This document shows, one piece after another, positions 35,371-43,862 of a stretch of DNA of 64,000 nt. The DNA lies in the NCBI GenBank assembly GCA_963741625.1, contig CAVUIT010000021.1:1-64000 (forward strand), given 5' to 3'. Position 1 is the first letter of the stretch. Every line of letters starts with the position of its first letter. The position numbers were made by a program, and so were the translations under genes. The DNA comes from CAWBBA01 sp963741625 (GTDB lineage: Bacteria; Desulfobacterota; Desulfomonilia; Desulfomonilales; Desulfomonilaceae). The notes beneath the pieces are model-generated. The model was given only the letters and a program-made list of their open reading frames with translations, had not been told where the DNA came from and made no database searches.

Positions 35371-36750
35371 ATGGTCAATAATAATCTGGTCATCATTGGT
35401 GGAAGTGATGCCGGTATTAGCGCGGCTATCAGAGCGCGTGAAATAGACCCGGCGGTTGAGCCCACTCTTGTGGTTGCCGACAGCTTCCCGAATTTCAGCA
35501 TTTGCGGCTTGCCCTTCTACCTGAGCGGAGAAGTGCCTGACTGGCGAACTCTCGCCCATAGAACCAAGGACGAAATCGAGCACGCGGGAATTCGATTACT
35601 CCTGGACCACTGCGCCACCGCAATCGACGCAGACAGAAAGATCGTTCAGATCGTAGATGCGGAAGGGCGAACAAGCGAACTGTCGTATGATCGTCTCGTT
35701 ATTGGGACCGGTGCGGAATCGATCATACCCACCATCAAGGGGATAGGTCTGCCGGGAGTTTTCCTCCTGAGGTGGATGCAAGACAGCTTCGCAGTCCATA
35801 AGCGCCTTGCGGACCACAATCCAAAATCGGCTCTCATCATAGGTGGAGGCTATGTCGGCATGGAGATGGCCGACGCTCTGACTCTTCGCGGCCTGGCGGT
35901 CACGGTCGTGGAGTTTGCAGAAACAGTTCTAACCACCGTTGACAGGCCCCTGGGCGAGAAAGTTGCTACAGCAATGGAGCGACACGGCGTCAAAGTAGCG
36001 ACTGACGTGGGAATTGAGTCGGTAGAGGCAGAGGGGAAAAGCTTTACAGTGAAGGGCACGAATGGATTTTGCACCAATGCAGACTTGGTCCTGGTGGCAG
36101 TAGGGTGCCGACCGGTGACGACGCTAGCTGTAGAAGCTGGAATCGAAACAGGGTTCAAGGGGGCTATCAAGGTGAATCGACGCATGGAAACCAACATCTC
36201 GGACATCTTCGCGGCTGGTGACTGTGTTGAAACTTGGCACAACCTTCTGAACAGTTACTCCTATCTTCCACTGGGAACCACGGCTCATAAACAGGGACGA
36301 ATAGCAGGTGAAAACGCGGTTGGAGGCAATCGTGAGTTCGCGGGATCGCTCGGCACGCAAGCTGTCAAGATTTTCGACCTGGTAGCTGCTCGCACAGGGC
36401 TTCGCGACATTGAGGCCCAGGAAGCCGGATTTACTCCTTTCACCGATCAATTTGAAACCTGGGATCACAAAGTCTATTACCCCGGGGCTGAAAAGATGAT
36501 CATCCGCATTACTGGTGACCAAACGACGGGGCGTCTCCTCGGCGCTCAGATTCTTGGGCACCGCAAGTCTGAGATATCTAAACGGATAGACATATTTGCA
36601 GCTGCACTCTTCAGTAACATGATGGTTGAACAGTTGAGCGACCTCGATTTGAGTTACACCCCGCCTTTGAGTAGTCCATGGGACCCCGTTCAGATGGCTG
36701 CCCAAGCCTGGAGCCGCAAAGTTTTGTCAGCAGGAGTCATCATCCCATAG
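35371..36750 (+). CDS. FAD-dependent disulfide oxidoreductase (CoA-disulfide reductase/Nox type)
   Basis: Start ATG 35371 (GAAGAGGC upstream). FAD motif IIGGSDAGISAAIRAREIDP; single active Cys in FSICGLPFYLSGE, as in CoA-disulfide reductases and NADH oxidases; ATG-type motif LVIGTGAES; NAD(P)H motif IIGGGYVGMEMADALTLRGL; second FAD motif DIFAAGDCVETWH; C-terminal dimerisation domain with the catalytic-region LDLSYTPPLSSPWDPVQ. Related proteins often accompany arsenite transporters, where they may maintain low-molecular-weight thiols or act on arsenic directly (inference). Cytoplasmic. Confidence 0.8.
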   Translation: MVNNNLVIIGGSDAGISAAIRAREIDPAVEPTLVVADSFPNFSICGLPFYLSGEVPDWRTLAHRTKDEIEHAGIRLLLDHCATAIDADRKIVQIVDAEGRTSELSYDRLVIGTGAESIIPTIKGIGLPGVFLLRWMQDSFAVHKRLADHNPKSALIIGGGYVGMEMADALTLRGLAVTVVEFAETVLTTVDRPLGEKVATAMERHGVKVATDVGIESVEAEGKSFTVKGTNGFCTNADLVLVAVGCRPVTTLAVEAGIETGFKGAIKVNRRMETNISDIFAAGDCVETWHNLLNSYSYLPLGTTAHKQGRIAGENAVGGNREFAGSLGTQAVKIFDLVAARTGLRDIEAQEAGFTPFTDQFETWDHKVYYPGAEKMIIRITGDQTTGRLLGAQILGHRKSEISKRIDIFAAALFSNMMVEQLSDLDLSYTPPLSSPWDPVQMAAQAWSRKVLSAGVIIP

Positions 36751-37063
36751 GGACCATTCTTGCGAGGCTCTATCCCATGGGCTTTTGTATCAATCTCAAG
36801 GTCTATAGGTGAAAAGCTAGTCATCGGAAGCCGACGATACATACGTTCGGCTTGCCCCGCGTAGGTCAGCGGGGGAGACCGCACGGAGCGCTCTCCCCAA
36901 GCCTTTTGCTTAATGTCACGACCGTTGTTCATGCGGTATCGGTAAAATGGAGACATGTGCAAGGTTTTCGGAGAAAACGGAATTACGTTTGACTCCAGTT
37001 TATGGCGAAAGAATTGGGAAGCTGTAGTAGGTGCGGGATTCAACCCCTCCTCCAGCTCACCGA
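36751..37063. other. 313 bp intergenic with two overlapping hairpins
   Basis: CCCCGC / GCGGGG (36855-36874) and GGGGAGA / TCTCCCC (36872-36898) share bases, so they could be alternative structures. No gene seen. It separates the plus-strand oxidoreductase from the minus-strand CMD gene, so a bidirectional terminator is plausible. Confidence 0.4.
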
Positions 37064-37591
37064 TCAGTCTTGGTCGATTTTGAAGGTGTTGAAAATGATG
37101 TTGGTCCCCACCATCCTTGCACCGTGAGCCACTGCGTCCACGATATCCACTTCACTCCATCCCAGAGACCGAAGCCGGTCTACATCATCGGCAGTTACCG
37201 AGTGAGCGTTATCGCAGGACTTCAAAACAAACAGCAAGAGCGCCTTCTGTTTGTCATCCAGAGGCGCCTGTCCGGGATCCGCCTGCATGGCTGCTATCTG
37301 TTCCTTGGTAAAACCCGATTTCAGGAGGAGTCCTGAGTTGAGGTTCTGGCAGTACGGAGTACGGCACGCCTTGGAAACCAACATACGTACCATGGCGAGA
37401 AACGGAGTGCTCAAGGTCGGATGCCCCATATAGTACTCCATAAGCTGCAATTGATTCTCAAGAAGAGCAGGGCTGACTCCGAGCATTCGAGCGTTGTTGG
37501 GAACCCTCCCAAACATCTGCTCCACTTCGGCATAAAGTTCTGCGAGTTTTCCTTCCGCCTTTTCCGGCGAGGTGGTCTGGATTAGTGCCAC
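37064..37591 (-). CDS. Carboxymuconolactone decarboxylase/AhpD-like protein
   Basis: 175 residues; typical two-helix CMD core: LLENQLQLMEYYMGHPTLST, MVRMLVSKACRTPYCQNLNS and GWSEVDIVDAVAHGARMVGT. The redox pair CRTPYC is wider than the CxxC of AhpD, so peroxidase activity is uncertain. SD AGGAGG-like sequence (CTAGGAGGAGTC) precedes the start. It lies downstream of an ECF sigma operon on the same strand. Confidence 0.8.
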   Translation of the reverse strand: MALIQTTSPEKAEGKLAELYAEVEQMFGRVPNNARMLGVSPALLENQLQLMEYYMGHPTLSTPFLAMVRMLVSKACRTPYCQNLNSGLLLKSGFTKEQIAAMQADPGQAPLDDKQKALLLFVLKSCDNAHSVTADDVDRLRSLGWSEVDIVDAVAHGARMVGTNIIFNTFKIDQD

Positions 37592-37753
37592 GATGACTCC
37601 TCCTAGTTCTTATGGATGCCGCGCCTGGCGGCTTAAATTCGCAGCCTCCCTGCGGAGGTTGATTCGTTAATCCTCGACGTGCCAGGGGGAGCCGCCTGAG
37701 GCGTTCTCCCTCTCGACACTCAACAATAGGTGCATATTCAGAGGCTCGACCCA

Positions 37754-38026
37754 TCAACTATCGGTTCGCTCTATGTCTTTTTTCCTCTCTTCATAATCTT
37801 CCTTTCCAATATCGCCCCGGGCGTATCGCTTATCCAGGATCTCCCGTGCCGACTCGAAACGTCCGTTCCAAGACGAGTCGCTGGAGGTACGGGAAACGGG
37901 ACCGCACAACATCCACCCCATGCGTCCCCGCATCATGAAGAAACACAGAGCCATCATGATTATCATGGCGACGGGAATTATCCACCACCATCCAAACCCA
38001 CAACAGAAGCTTTCATATCCCCACAT
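37754..38026 (-). CDS. SHOCT-domain small membrane protein
   Basis: Start ATG 38026 gives MWGYESFCCGFGWWWIIPVA then MIIMMALCFFMMRG, one helix rich in Trp, Met and Cys. The C-terminal SHOCT motif is SAREILDKRYARGDIGKEDY. SHOCT motifs mediate oligomerisation. It follows the ECF sigma gene by 53 bp on the same strand and may be the sigma factor's membrane partner (inference from position only). Confidence 0.75.
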   Translation of the reverse strand: MWGYESFCCGFGWWWIIPVAMIIMMALCFFMMRGRMGWMLCGPVSRTSSDSSWNGRFESAREILDKRYARGDIGKEDYEERKKDIERTDS

Positions 38027-38078
38027 CTGAATCACATCCTTTCCGGCGCTTGAAGCGTTTCCCATGTAATTTCGGCAG

Positions 38079-38633
38079 TCAAGAGCTGCATTTGTCTTTG
38101 GGCTCACACACGAGCACATTTCTCTCGTCGGTTTCGAAGGTACACTTTTGTTCGAGAAGCTCTCTAAGTTTTTTCCGAGCTCGATGGAGTCGGACCTTAA
38201 CATTCTCTACGGTTATTCCGACAACTTCGGCAATCTCTCGCTGGCTGAATTCCATCACGTCGGACAGGAAGAGAACAGTTCGCAGCGATTCAGGAAGCCG
38301 GTCAATCTCGATCTGGACGCACTCCGACATCTGGTGCTGTTCGAATTCCTTTTGAACAGAGTCCTCCTCCAGCGTTTCCATTTCCTGCTCTTCGGCGCCA
38401 TCAACTATGACTGATTTGCCCGCCTCGCGGAAATGATCCTGGCACAGATTGTACGCGATGCGAAATATCCATGACGAGAGCTTTGCCGGATTCTTCAGAT
38501 CGCCAAGGTGATCCTGAACTCTGACAAACGTTTCCTGCGTCAGATCGTCGGCGACCCATTCATCGCGTACAAGGCCAAGGATGACTCTCTTGACTCTGAA
38601 GTAATATTGATCGTAGATTTCCCAGAAATTCAT
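38079..38633 (-). CDS. ECF-type RNA polymerase sigma factor
   Basis: Start MNFWEIYDQYYFRVKRVILG (38633). Region 2: DEWVADDLTQETFVRVQDHL; region 4: LPESLRTVLFLSDVMEFSQR, EIAEVVGITVENVKVRLHRA, RKKLRELLEQ. The C-terminus is Cys-containing (CTFETDERNVLVCEPKDKC), which could act as a redox or metal switch. No classical anti-sigma gene follows; instead a SHOCT protein, and an AhpD-like gene lies just upstream. Confidence 0.9.
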   Translation of the reverse strand: MNFWEIYDQYYFRVKRVILGLVRDEWVADDLTQETFVRVQDHLGDLKNPAKLSSWIFRIAYNLCQDHFREAGKSVIVDGAEEQEMETLEEDSVQKEFEQHQMSECVQIEIDRLPESLRTVLFLSDVMEFSQREIAEVVGITVENVKVRLHRARKKLRELLEQKCTFETDERNVLVCEPKDKCSS

Positions 38634-38651
38634 TTCACCCACCTGCTCAGG

Positions 38652-38903
38652 TCAACCACAACACGACCTATCTGATTTACTGCTGCAGGGTGATGTCCCT
38701 GATCCGATGATCCCGCGGATAGTGCTCATTATGGTGATCCGCGCTCCGTTTTTGACTTGATCCGCTATGTCCGCCGCCTCCTGAATCTCTCCGGAGGTTA
38801 AGCCCACGGCCTCCGTTTTTGTCAAGAAATGCTCAAAGCACGGAACGCAGTTGGCCGCGACCGCTGCTCCGAGACTAACCAAGAGTTTTGTCTTTTCGTC
38901 CAT
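38652..38903 (-). CDS. AhpD-like (CMD) small protein with CxxC
   Basis: Start ATG 38903, SD AAAAGGAGG. 83 residues: MDEKTKLLVSLGAAVAANCV then PCFEHFLTKTEAVG contains the CxxCxxxH-type active site of AhpD alkylhydroperoxidases (CVPCFEH). The tail is Cys-rich (SPCSSKSDRSCCG). It ends 18 bp before the ECF sigma gene, so the two are likely co-expressed. Confidence 0.8.
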   Translation of the reverse strand: MDEKTKLLVSLGAAVAANCVPCFEHFLTKTEAVGLTSGEIQEAADIADQVKNGARITIMSTIRGIIGSGTSPCSSKSDRSCCG

Positions 38904-39258
38904 AGTAGAACCTCCTTTTCTCCGCATTTGTCTATAGGACGAAAAACAGATCTGAAAGGTTACACATCCTAGCGTACGCTCTTCAGCAATGTTCTTGCTT
39001 TTTCCGGTCATAAAATTGAGCGGCACAGCAATATTGGGGGTGTCGCGGACTTGGCCCCGATCAATGAATTGCTCCCATGCCAAATAGTCAGGAACTTCAT
39101 TGCTCGACGATAGTGATTAACATTACAACTGCTTGATTCCGATTGGTTTTGGAATTAGTATAACACTAGATATTCCGGCAAGATTCGTTTTTTCGATTTC
39201 ATGGCAGTTTTGTGCTCGTCAGATTCAAGACCGTTGCCGTAGCAACGCCGGCCCCAAT
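38904..39258. other. 355 bp intergenic before the PhnD-like gene
   Basis: No gene seen. A TATAAC hexamer near 39158 with an imperfect TTCCGA box 16 bp upstream is a possible promoter for the plus-strand regulatory genes. It also contains the divergent start region of the CMD/ECF operon. Confidence 0.35.
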
Positions 39259-40182
39259 ATGCTGATTCGGTTCCTAATAGTCTTGACGCTATCCCTCACC
39301 GTTGGTTGCACTGGAAACGACGATACTAAGGTTGTGGACTTTTCCAGGACCATCGAAGTTGCTCGGCCGGAAACAAAGATGTCGGGGCGGCAACCGTTGC
39401 GCGTTGCCGTCGCGGCTATGGTCTCTCCCAAGGAAACTTTCGTGCACTATCGCGAGCTTCTCAATTATATTGCCGAAAAGCTGGGAAAAGAGGTACAGCT
39501 CATTCAGCGAAGGACTTACGGTGAGATCAATGAAATGCTGGGGAAAGGCGAAATTGACTTGGCTTTCCTCTGTTCAGGGCCGTATGCTCTAGAAAAAGAA
39601 AAGTACGGCTTCGAGCTGTTGGCGACGCCGGAGGTTAACGGGAGCCACTTTTATCAAGCCTACCTCATCGTCAATGAGAAGAGCCCCTTTGAGAAGCTGG
39701 AAGACCTGCGGGGCAAGACATTCGCCTTCACGGATCCCGATTCCAACACGGGGAAGTTGGTCCCCACCCGTTGGCTTGTCGCACTCCGCGAGACTCCGGA
39801 GAAGTTTTTCAGCAGCACGATTTATACGTACAGCCACGACAACGCGATCACGGCCGTTGCAAGAGGACTCGTGGACGCAGCGTCCGTAGACAGCTTGATT
39901 TGGGAATTCTATCATCGGAGGAATCCAAAGATAACAGGCGCAACCCGGGTTATAAGAAAATCGGATGCTTATGGGATTCCGCCGTTGGTGGCCTCGAAGA
40001 ACCTATCCGACGACATGAAAGAGCAGATCCGAAAGCTCCTGTTCTCAATGCACGAGGACAACGAGGGGAAGAATATTCTCGATCACCTTATGATTGATCG
40101 TTTTATTGAGCCACAAGATGACTGGTACGATAGTATCAGAGCAATGCCGAAGCAATCGGAGTCACGGCTGAAGGAACGCTGA
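39259..40182 (+). CDS. PhnD-family periplasmic binding lipoprotein (sensor type)
   Basis: Start ATG 39259; lipobox LTLSLTVGC gives a lipoprotein. The mature part is a PhnD/PF12974 two-lobe binding protein: LRVAVAAMVSPKETFVHYRE, LNYIAEKLGKEVQLIQRRTY, GEIDLAFLCSGPYALEKEKY, FTDPDSNTGKLVPTRWLVAL. Its stop overlaps the start of a membrane-bound sigma54 activator. No ABC permease is nearby, so it acts as a ligand receptor, not a transporter part. This parallels ArrX/ArxX and the PhnD-like domain of TtrS. The ligand is plausibly an oxyanion. Confidence 0.8.
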   Translation: MLIRFLIVLTLSLTVGCTGNDDTKVVDFSRTIEVARPETKMSGRQPLRVAVAAMVSPKETFVHYRELLNYIAEKLGKEVQLIQRRTYGEINEMLGKGEIDLAFLCSGPYALEKEKYGFELLATPEVNGSHFYQAYLIVNEKSPFEKLEDLRGKTFAFTDPDSNTGKLVPTRWLVALRETPEKFFSSTIYTYSHDNAITAVARGLVDAASVDSLIWEFYHRRNPKITGATRVIRKSDAYGIPPLVASKNLSDDMKEQIRKLLFSMHEDNEGKNILDHLMIDRFIEPQDDWYDSIRAMPKQSESRLKER

Positions 40183-42377
40183 TGGGCCCGAAAAGCCTTA
40201 GCAGCAAGCTGTTGGCGGCCGTATCATGCCTCGTCATAGGCAGCGGTCTCCTAATCTCGGTGTTGGTTACCCAACGCTATACCGAAAGTCTGCTGTCTGC
40301 AGTCACAGCTCAAGCCGACAGCCTCGGCCATGCTATTGCCCTGGAAGCCGCTGAAAAGGTGTTGCTAAACGACCGGGTTGCGCTCCAAAAGATGCTGGAC
40401 CACCAGATGAGAAGCAACCCTTCTCTAGCTTACCTGTTCGTTCTCAGAGACGGAAAGATTCTCGCACACACGTTCGGCAAAGGTGTTCCCACCGAGCTGA
40501 TAGACGCGAACAAGGCGTCCTCCGAAGATCTGGGACACATGCAACAGATCGCTTCTACCAAGGACGAACGTTACCTGGATATCGCGTGGCCGATATTTTC
40601 CGGCCGCGCCGGTGTCCTCAGGCTCGGATTTTCAGAGAAACCCTTCAGAGAGCAAGTCACGGCTCTTTGGCTTCAAATGACAATGATTACTATCGGCATT
40701 CTGTTTTTGGCAGTTGTGGGTAGCCTCATTTTCGTCCGCAGGATCACTAATCCTTTGTCCATGCTCGCGATCGCCACCAAGAGAGTGGATCAGGGCGATC
40801 TCGATGCCACTGTTGATATTCAGGGGCAAGATGAAGTCGCTGCTTTGGCGTCTGCTTTCAACCATATGGTCAGCAGGGTAAAGGATTACACTTTACGCCT
40901 CGAAAACAAAGCCGAAGAACTGGAGCGGACTCATAACCAGACGAGAACCTTTTGCGAAATCATCCGAGAAATCGGGGCATTGCCTACTCTCCGAGAAATT
41001 GGTCCGGCTCTTATTAAGAGATTCCAGCAAATTTTGATTTGCCGCGAAATGGCTCTTCTGGTTTTGAATGAGGACTGGACCAGCCTTTACGTGCTTTCAG
41101 AGACAGATTTGAAGGTGATTAAGGACGCCGAAACGATACGTCTTGCCGGTGACAGGCTGGCCCGAATGGATGAACTCACTTTTTTGAACAAACCGGCTCT
41201 GGTGCCGCCGGTTGTGCCGAGCTTCTTCCAGACCGCGGCCAAACAGGCAGTAGTGCCTTTTGCGAGCGAGAATCAAATCCTCGGCGGTCTAGTGCTAGCT
41301 TGCCCTGAGCAGTGTCACTGCGATCTGGAAGAAGTCGAGGTGATCGGTCTGACATTGACGCAAGCTGCCGGAGTCATCAGACGGGCGATGTTGCACGAAG
41401 AAGCGACAAGTGATTTGCGAGCAAAGATTGAGGCTTCCGCAGAATTCTGTGGAATCGTCGGGAAAAATCCCAAGATGCAGGTTGTTTACAGACTGATAGA
41501 AGACATAGCGCCCACTGATGTCACCGTCCTCATCCAAGGCGAGAGCGGCACGGGAAAAGAACTCGTGGCTAGGGCAATTCACGAGCAGAGCGAGAGAAAA
41601 AGCAAGAGCTTTGTAGTCATTAACTGTTCGGCCTACCCTGAAACTCTGCTGGAAAGTGAACTGTTCGGGCACGAAAAAGGCGCTTTCACAGGTGCGATAC
41701 GCCAGAAAGCAGGGCGTTTTGAACAGGCTGACGGCGGAACAGTTTTTTTGGATGAGATCGGAGAAATCCCTCCCCAGGCCCAAATAAAACTTCTCCGTGT
41801 GCTCCAGACACAAAGGTTTGAGCGTCTGGGCGGCGAACGCAGCCTCAACGTCGATGTGAGGATATTGGCTGCCACAAACAAGGACCTTCTCAGAGAGGTC
41901 CAAAAGGGCCATTTTCGCGAAGATCTTTTTTACCGCCTCAATGTCATTCCGATTTTCTTACCGCCCCTCAGAGATCGCCTCAATGATATTCCTCTCTTGG
42001 CCGGCTACTTTCTGAACCGCTTTGCTGTTGCGCAGAGCAAGGTCATCCATGACTTCAGCCCCGAGGCCATGCGTAAGATACTTGACTACCCCTGGCCCGG
42101 CAACGTCCGGGAACTGGAAAACAGTGTGGAACATGCTGTAACCCTGGCCAAAGGCAGCCGAATTGAAACCGCGGACCTGCCCGCCGCGATCCGAGGTTCG
42201 TCGATGCAGGCTCCTTCCTCGCCGCTTATCGAAGAAAACGAGCGAGCGCTGCTCGAAAGAGTGCTGACTGAGTGCAACTGGGAGAAGAAAAGGGCCGCGC
42301 GTCGACTTGGCATGGGTCGCAGCACACTTTATACAAAACTCAAGAAATACCGCTTAGTGAAACCGACCCTGCAATGA
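40182..42377 (+). CDS. Membrane-anchored sigma54-dependent activator with HAMP and GAF domains
   Basis: 731 residues, one gene. Helix 1 (LLAAVSCLVIGSGLLISVLV, ~10-30), a periplasmic sensor domain, helix 2 (MTIIGILFLAVVGSLIFVRR, ~166-186), HAMP (ITNPLSMLAIATKRVDQGDL), coiled coil, GAF-like region (~255-400), AAA+ sigma54 domain (Walker A GESGTGKELVARAIHEQS; sigma54 contact loop GAFTGA; Walker B GGTVFLDEIGEI) and Fis-type HTH (KKRAARRLGMGRSTLYTKLK). It replaces a kinase/regulator pair with a single protein. It probably receives a signal from the PhnD-like lipoprotein and fires the sigma54 promoter at 42557. Confidence 0.9.
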   Translation: MGPKSLSSKLLAAVSCLVIGSGLLISVLVTQRYTESLLSAVTAQADSLGHAIALEAAEKVLLNDRVALQKMLDHQMRSNPSLAYLFVLRDGKILAHTFGKGVPTELIDANKASSEDLGHMQQIASTKDERYLDIAWPIFSGRAGVLRLGFSEKPFREQVTALWLQMTMITIGILFLAVVGSLIFVRRITNPLSMLAIATKRVDQGDLDATVDIQGQDEVAALASAFNHMVSRVKDYTLRLENKAEELERTHNQTRTFCEIIREIGALPTLREIGPALIKRFQQILICREMALLVLNEDWTSLYVLSETDLKVIKDAETIRLAGDRLARMDELTFLNKPALVPPVVPSFFQTAAKQAVVPFASENQILGGLVLACPEQCHCDLEEVEVIGLTLTQAAGVIRRAMLHEEATSDLRAKIEASAEFCGIVGKNPKMQVVYRLIEDIAPTDVTVLIQGESGTGKELVARAIHEQSERKSKSFVVINCSAYPETLLESELFGHEKGAFTGAIRQKAGRFEQADGGTVFLDEIGEIPPQAQIKLLRVLQTQRFERLGGERSLNVDVRILAATNKDLLREVQKGHFREDLFYRLNVIPIFLPPLRDRLNDIPLLAGYFLNRFAVAQSKVIHDFSPEAMRKILDYPWPGNVRELENSVEHAVTLAKGSRIETADLPAAIRGSSMQAPSSPLIEENERALLERVLTECNWEKKRAARRLGMGRSTLYTKLKKYRLVKPTLQ

Positions 42378-42408
42378 TGGCGCAAAGCGTCTCGCCTCCC
42401 AATGGACT

Positions 42409-42490
42409 GTGTCTCGATTCGGGACACGACAACCTGCCATAATTTCAAGCAAATCCGTTACGCCTTCTTTTGTGTTCAGAATCGGGACAG
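42409..42490 (+). promoter_or_regulatory. Two palindromic upstream activator sites
   Basis: GTGTCTCGATTCGGGACAC (42409-42427) and GTGTTCAGAATCGGGACAG (42472-42490). The first is a near-perfect dyad; the second matches it at most positions, with the right half CGGGACA identical. Their start-to-start distance is 63 bp, six helical turns, so both face the same side of the DNA. They lie ~100-165 bp before the expected start site, where sigma54 enhancer sites sit. Confidence 0.6.
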
Positions 42491-42556
42491 GTCTTCTGAC
42501 CAATCTGCTCGCCTCCCAGTCCTGTTTTAGCCTTCCTAGCCCCGTTCCGCCACGAA

Positions 42557-42572
42557 TGGCATATGGTTTGCA
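42557..42572 (+). promoter_or_regulatory. Sigma54 promoter (-24/-12)
   Basis: TGGCATATGGTTTGCA matches TGGCAC-R-N4-TTGCA at all but one position, with exactly 10 bp between GG and GC. It lies 38 bp before the receiver gene that heads the B-C-A operon and just after the sigma54 activator gene. Confidence 0.8.
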
Positions 42573-42610
42573 CCTATTTAGCGGAAACTCCCGCTTCGGG
42601 GCACCCTCCA

Positions 42611-43021
42611 ATGAAAGGACCTATCATCGTGATCGATGCTGATAAAGGAAGCCGTCGCGAACTGTGCAATCTGCTGGAAGCACAAGATTACCTTGTCATA
42701 CCCTCGCATTCCCTCGCCGGCTTCCCCGGGCTTATTCATGGGAGGTCGTGCCGAGCCGTGATCTTGGATTTGGACACTGTGCCAGTCAATAATCGCCAGC
42801 TGCGCGATCTGAAAAAGACCTATCCAGATTTATACGTTGTGGCCGTTTCCGGCCGCTCGTTTCATCCCGAACTAAAGGAGGCTATGGAGGCTTACATTTA
42901 CGCTTGCCTTTGCAAACCGGTAGATCCCGACGAGCTAGTCTACTGGTTGAAGAGCATTTTCTGCACTGAGACTACTTTTGAAGAAGGACCTGCGCATGAC
43001 GAATGGAACGCCTTTCGTTAG
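42611..43021 (+). CDS. Single-domain response-regulator-like receiver
   Basis: Start ATG 42611. Receiver fold: MKGPIIVIDADKGSRRELCN (acidic pair), VILDLDTVPVNN (phosphate-accepting Asp), YVVAVSGRSFHPEL (Ser/Thr position) and YACLCKPVDPDELVYWL (Lys). No output domain follows; the C-terminal ~15 residues are acidic. No histidine kinase is adjacent. It is the first gene after the sigma54 promoter, 47 bp before the ferredoxin subunit. It may be a phosphate sink or modulate the sensor. Confidence 0.75.
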   Translation: MKGPIIVIDADKGSRRELCNLLEAQDYLVIPSHSLAGFPGLIHGRSCRAVILDLDTVPVNNRQLRDLKKTYPDLYVVAVSGRSFHPELKEAMEAYIYACLCKPVDPDELVYWLKSIFCTETTFEEGPAHDEWNAFR

Positions 43022-43068
43022 CGTCGAAATAGCAATCATCAAAGAGGAGGACAGAAGGAGAGGCAGCA

Positions 43069-43851
43069 ATGAGTAAACCTGAAAAGCCAATGGACAGACG
43101 TCAATTCCTTCGTGTAGGAGGACTTGCCGGCGCCGGAGCCGTGGCTGGATTGGCACCCGTTAACGCCGCGGAGCCGAATTCGGCAAACAAACAGGCCATC
43201 CGCTACGGGATGATCATCGATCTGAAAAGATGCGTGGGGTGCAAGGCTTGTGCCGCGGCCTGCAAGGCAGAGAACCATACTCCACCGGGCGTTGCGTACA
43301 ATATTGTGATGGAAGAGGAGGTCGGGACCTACCCGGACGTGCGACGCCGATTTATTTCCAGGCCGTGCATGCACTGCGCCACTCCTTCCTGTACGGTCGT
43401 GTGCCCGACAAAGGCCACGCACATCCGCGACGATGGAATCGTAGCCATCGACTATGATCGATGCATTGGATGCCGATACTGCATCTCAGCCTGCCCTTAC
43501 GGCGTGCGGGCATTCGATTACGGTCATAACTACCATGACAGCCCTACACCGTACGAGTCAGAGCCATCTCCCGAGTACGGCCAGAACAGGAAACGTCATC
43601 TAAAGGGGAACGAGTCGCCCAGAGGTAATGTGCGGAAGTGTCATTTCTGCATTCATCGGGTGAAAAAGGGCCTGAGCCCGGCCTGTGCGTCAACGTGCAT
43701 CGGCAATGCAATCCATTTCGGCAATTTGAATGACCCTGACGCTCTCTGCACCGTTCACGGGGAAAAGCTCCGGTTTCTTCTGGCTACTCGCGATCATATG
43801 CGCCTGAAGGAGGACCTGGGGAACAATCCGAGCGTGTATTACCTAACATAA
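43069..43851 (+). CDS. Tat-exported ferredoxin subunit of a TtrBCA/SrdBCA-like reductase
   Basis: NrfC/PsrB-type electron-transfer subunit. Tat signal PMDRRQFLRVGGLAGAGAVA. Four [4Fe-4S] regions: CVGCKACAAACKAEN, CMHCATPSCTVVCPTKA, CIGCRYCISACPYG and CHFCIHRV..PACASTCIG. The end NNPSVYYLT matches DsrO. It should link the quinol-oxidising membrane subunit to the molybdenum subunit on the periplasmic side. Gene order B-C-A is that of ttrBCA and srdBCA. Confidence 0.85.
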   Translation: MSKPEKPMDRRQFLRVGGLAGAGAVAGLAPVNAAEPNSANKQAIRYGMIIDLKRCVGCKACAAACKAENHTPPGVAYNIVMEEEVGTYPDVRRRFISRPCMHCATPSCTVVCPTKATHIRDDGIVAIDYDRCIGCRYCISACPYGVRAFDYGHNYHDSPTPYESEPSPEYGQNRKRHLKGNESPRGNVRKCHFCIHRVKKGLSPACASTCIGNAIHFGNLNDPDALCTVHGEKLRFLLATRDHMRLKEDLGNNPSVYYLT

Positions 43852-43862
43852 GGGGCGGAATC

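Noticed and set aside
39259..40182. Phosphonate or phosphite ABC transporter binding protein
   Set aside because: No permease or ATPase gene nearby; overlaps a membrane-bound regulator gene, so a sensor role is more likely.
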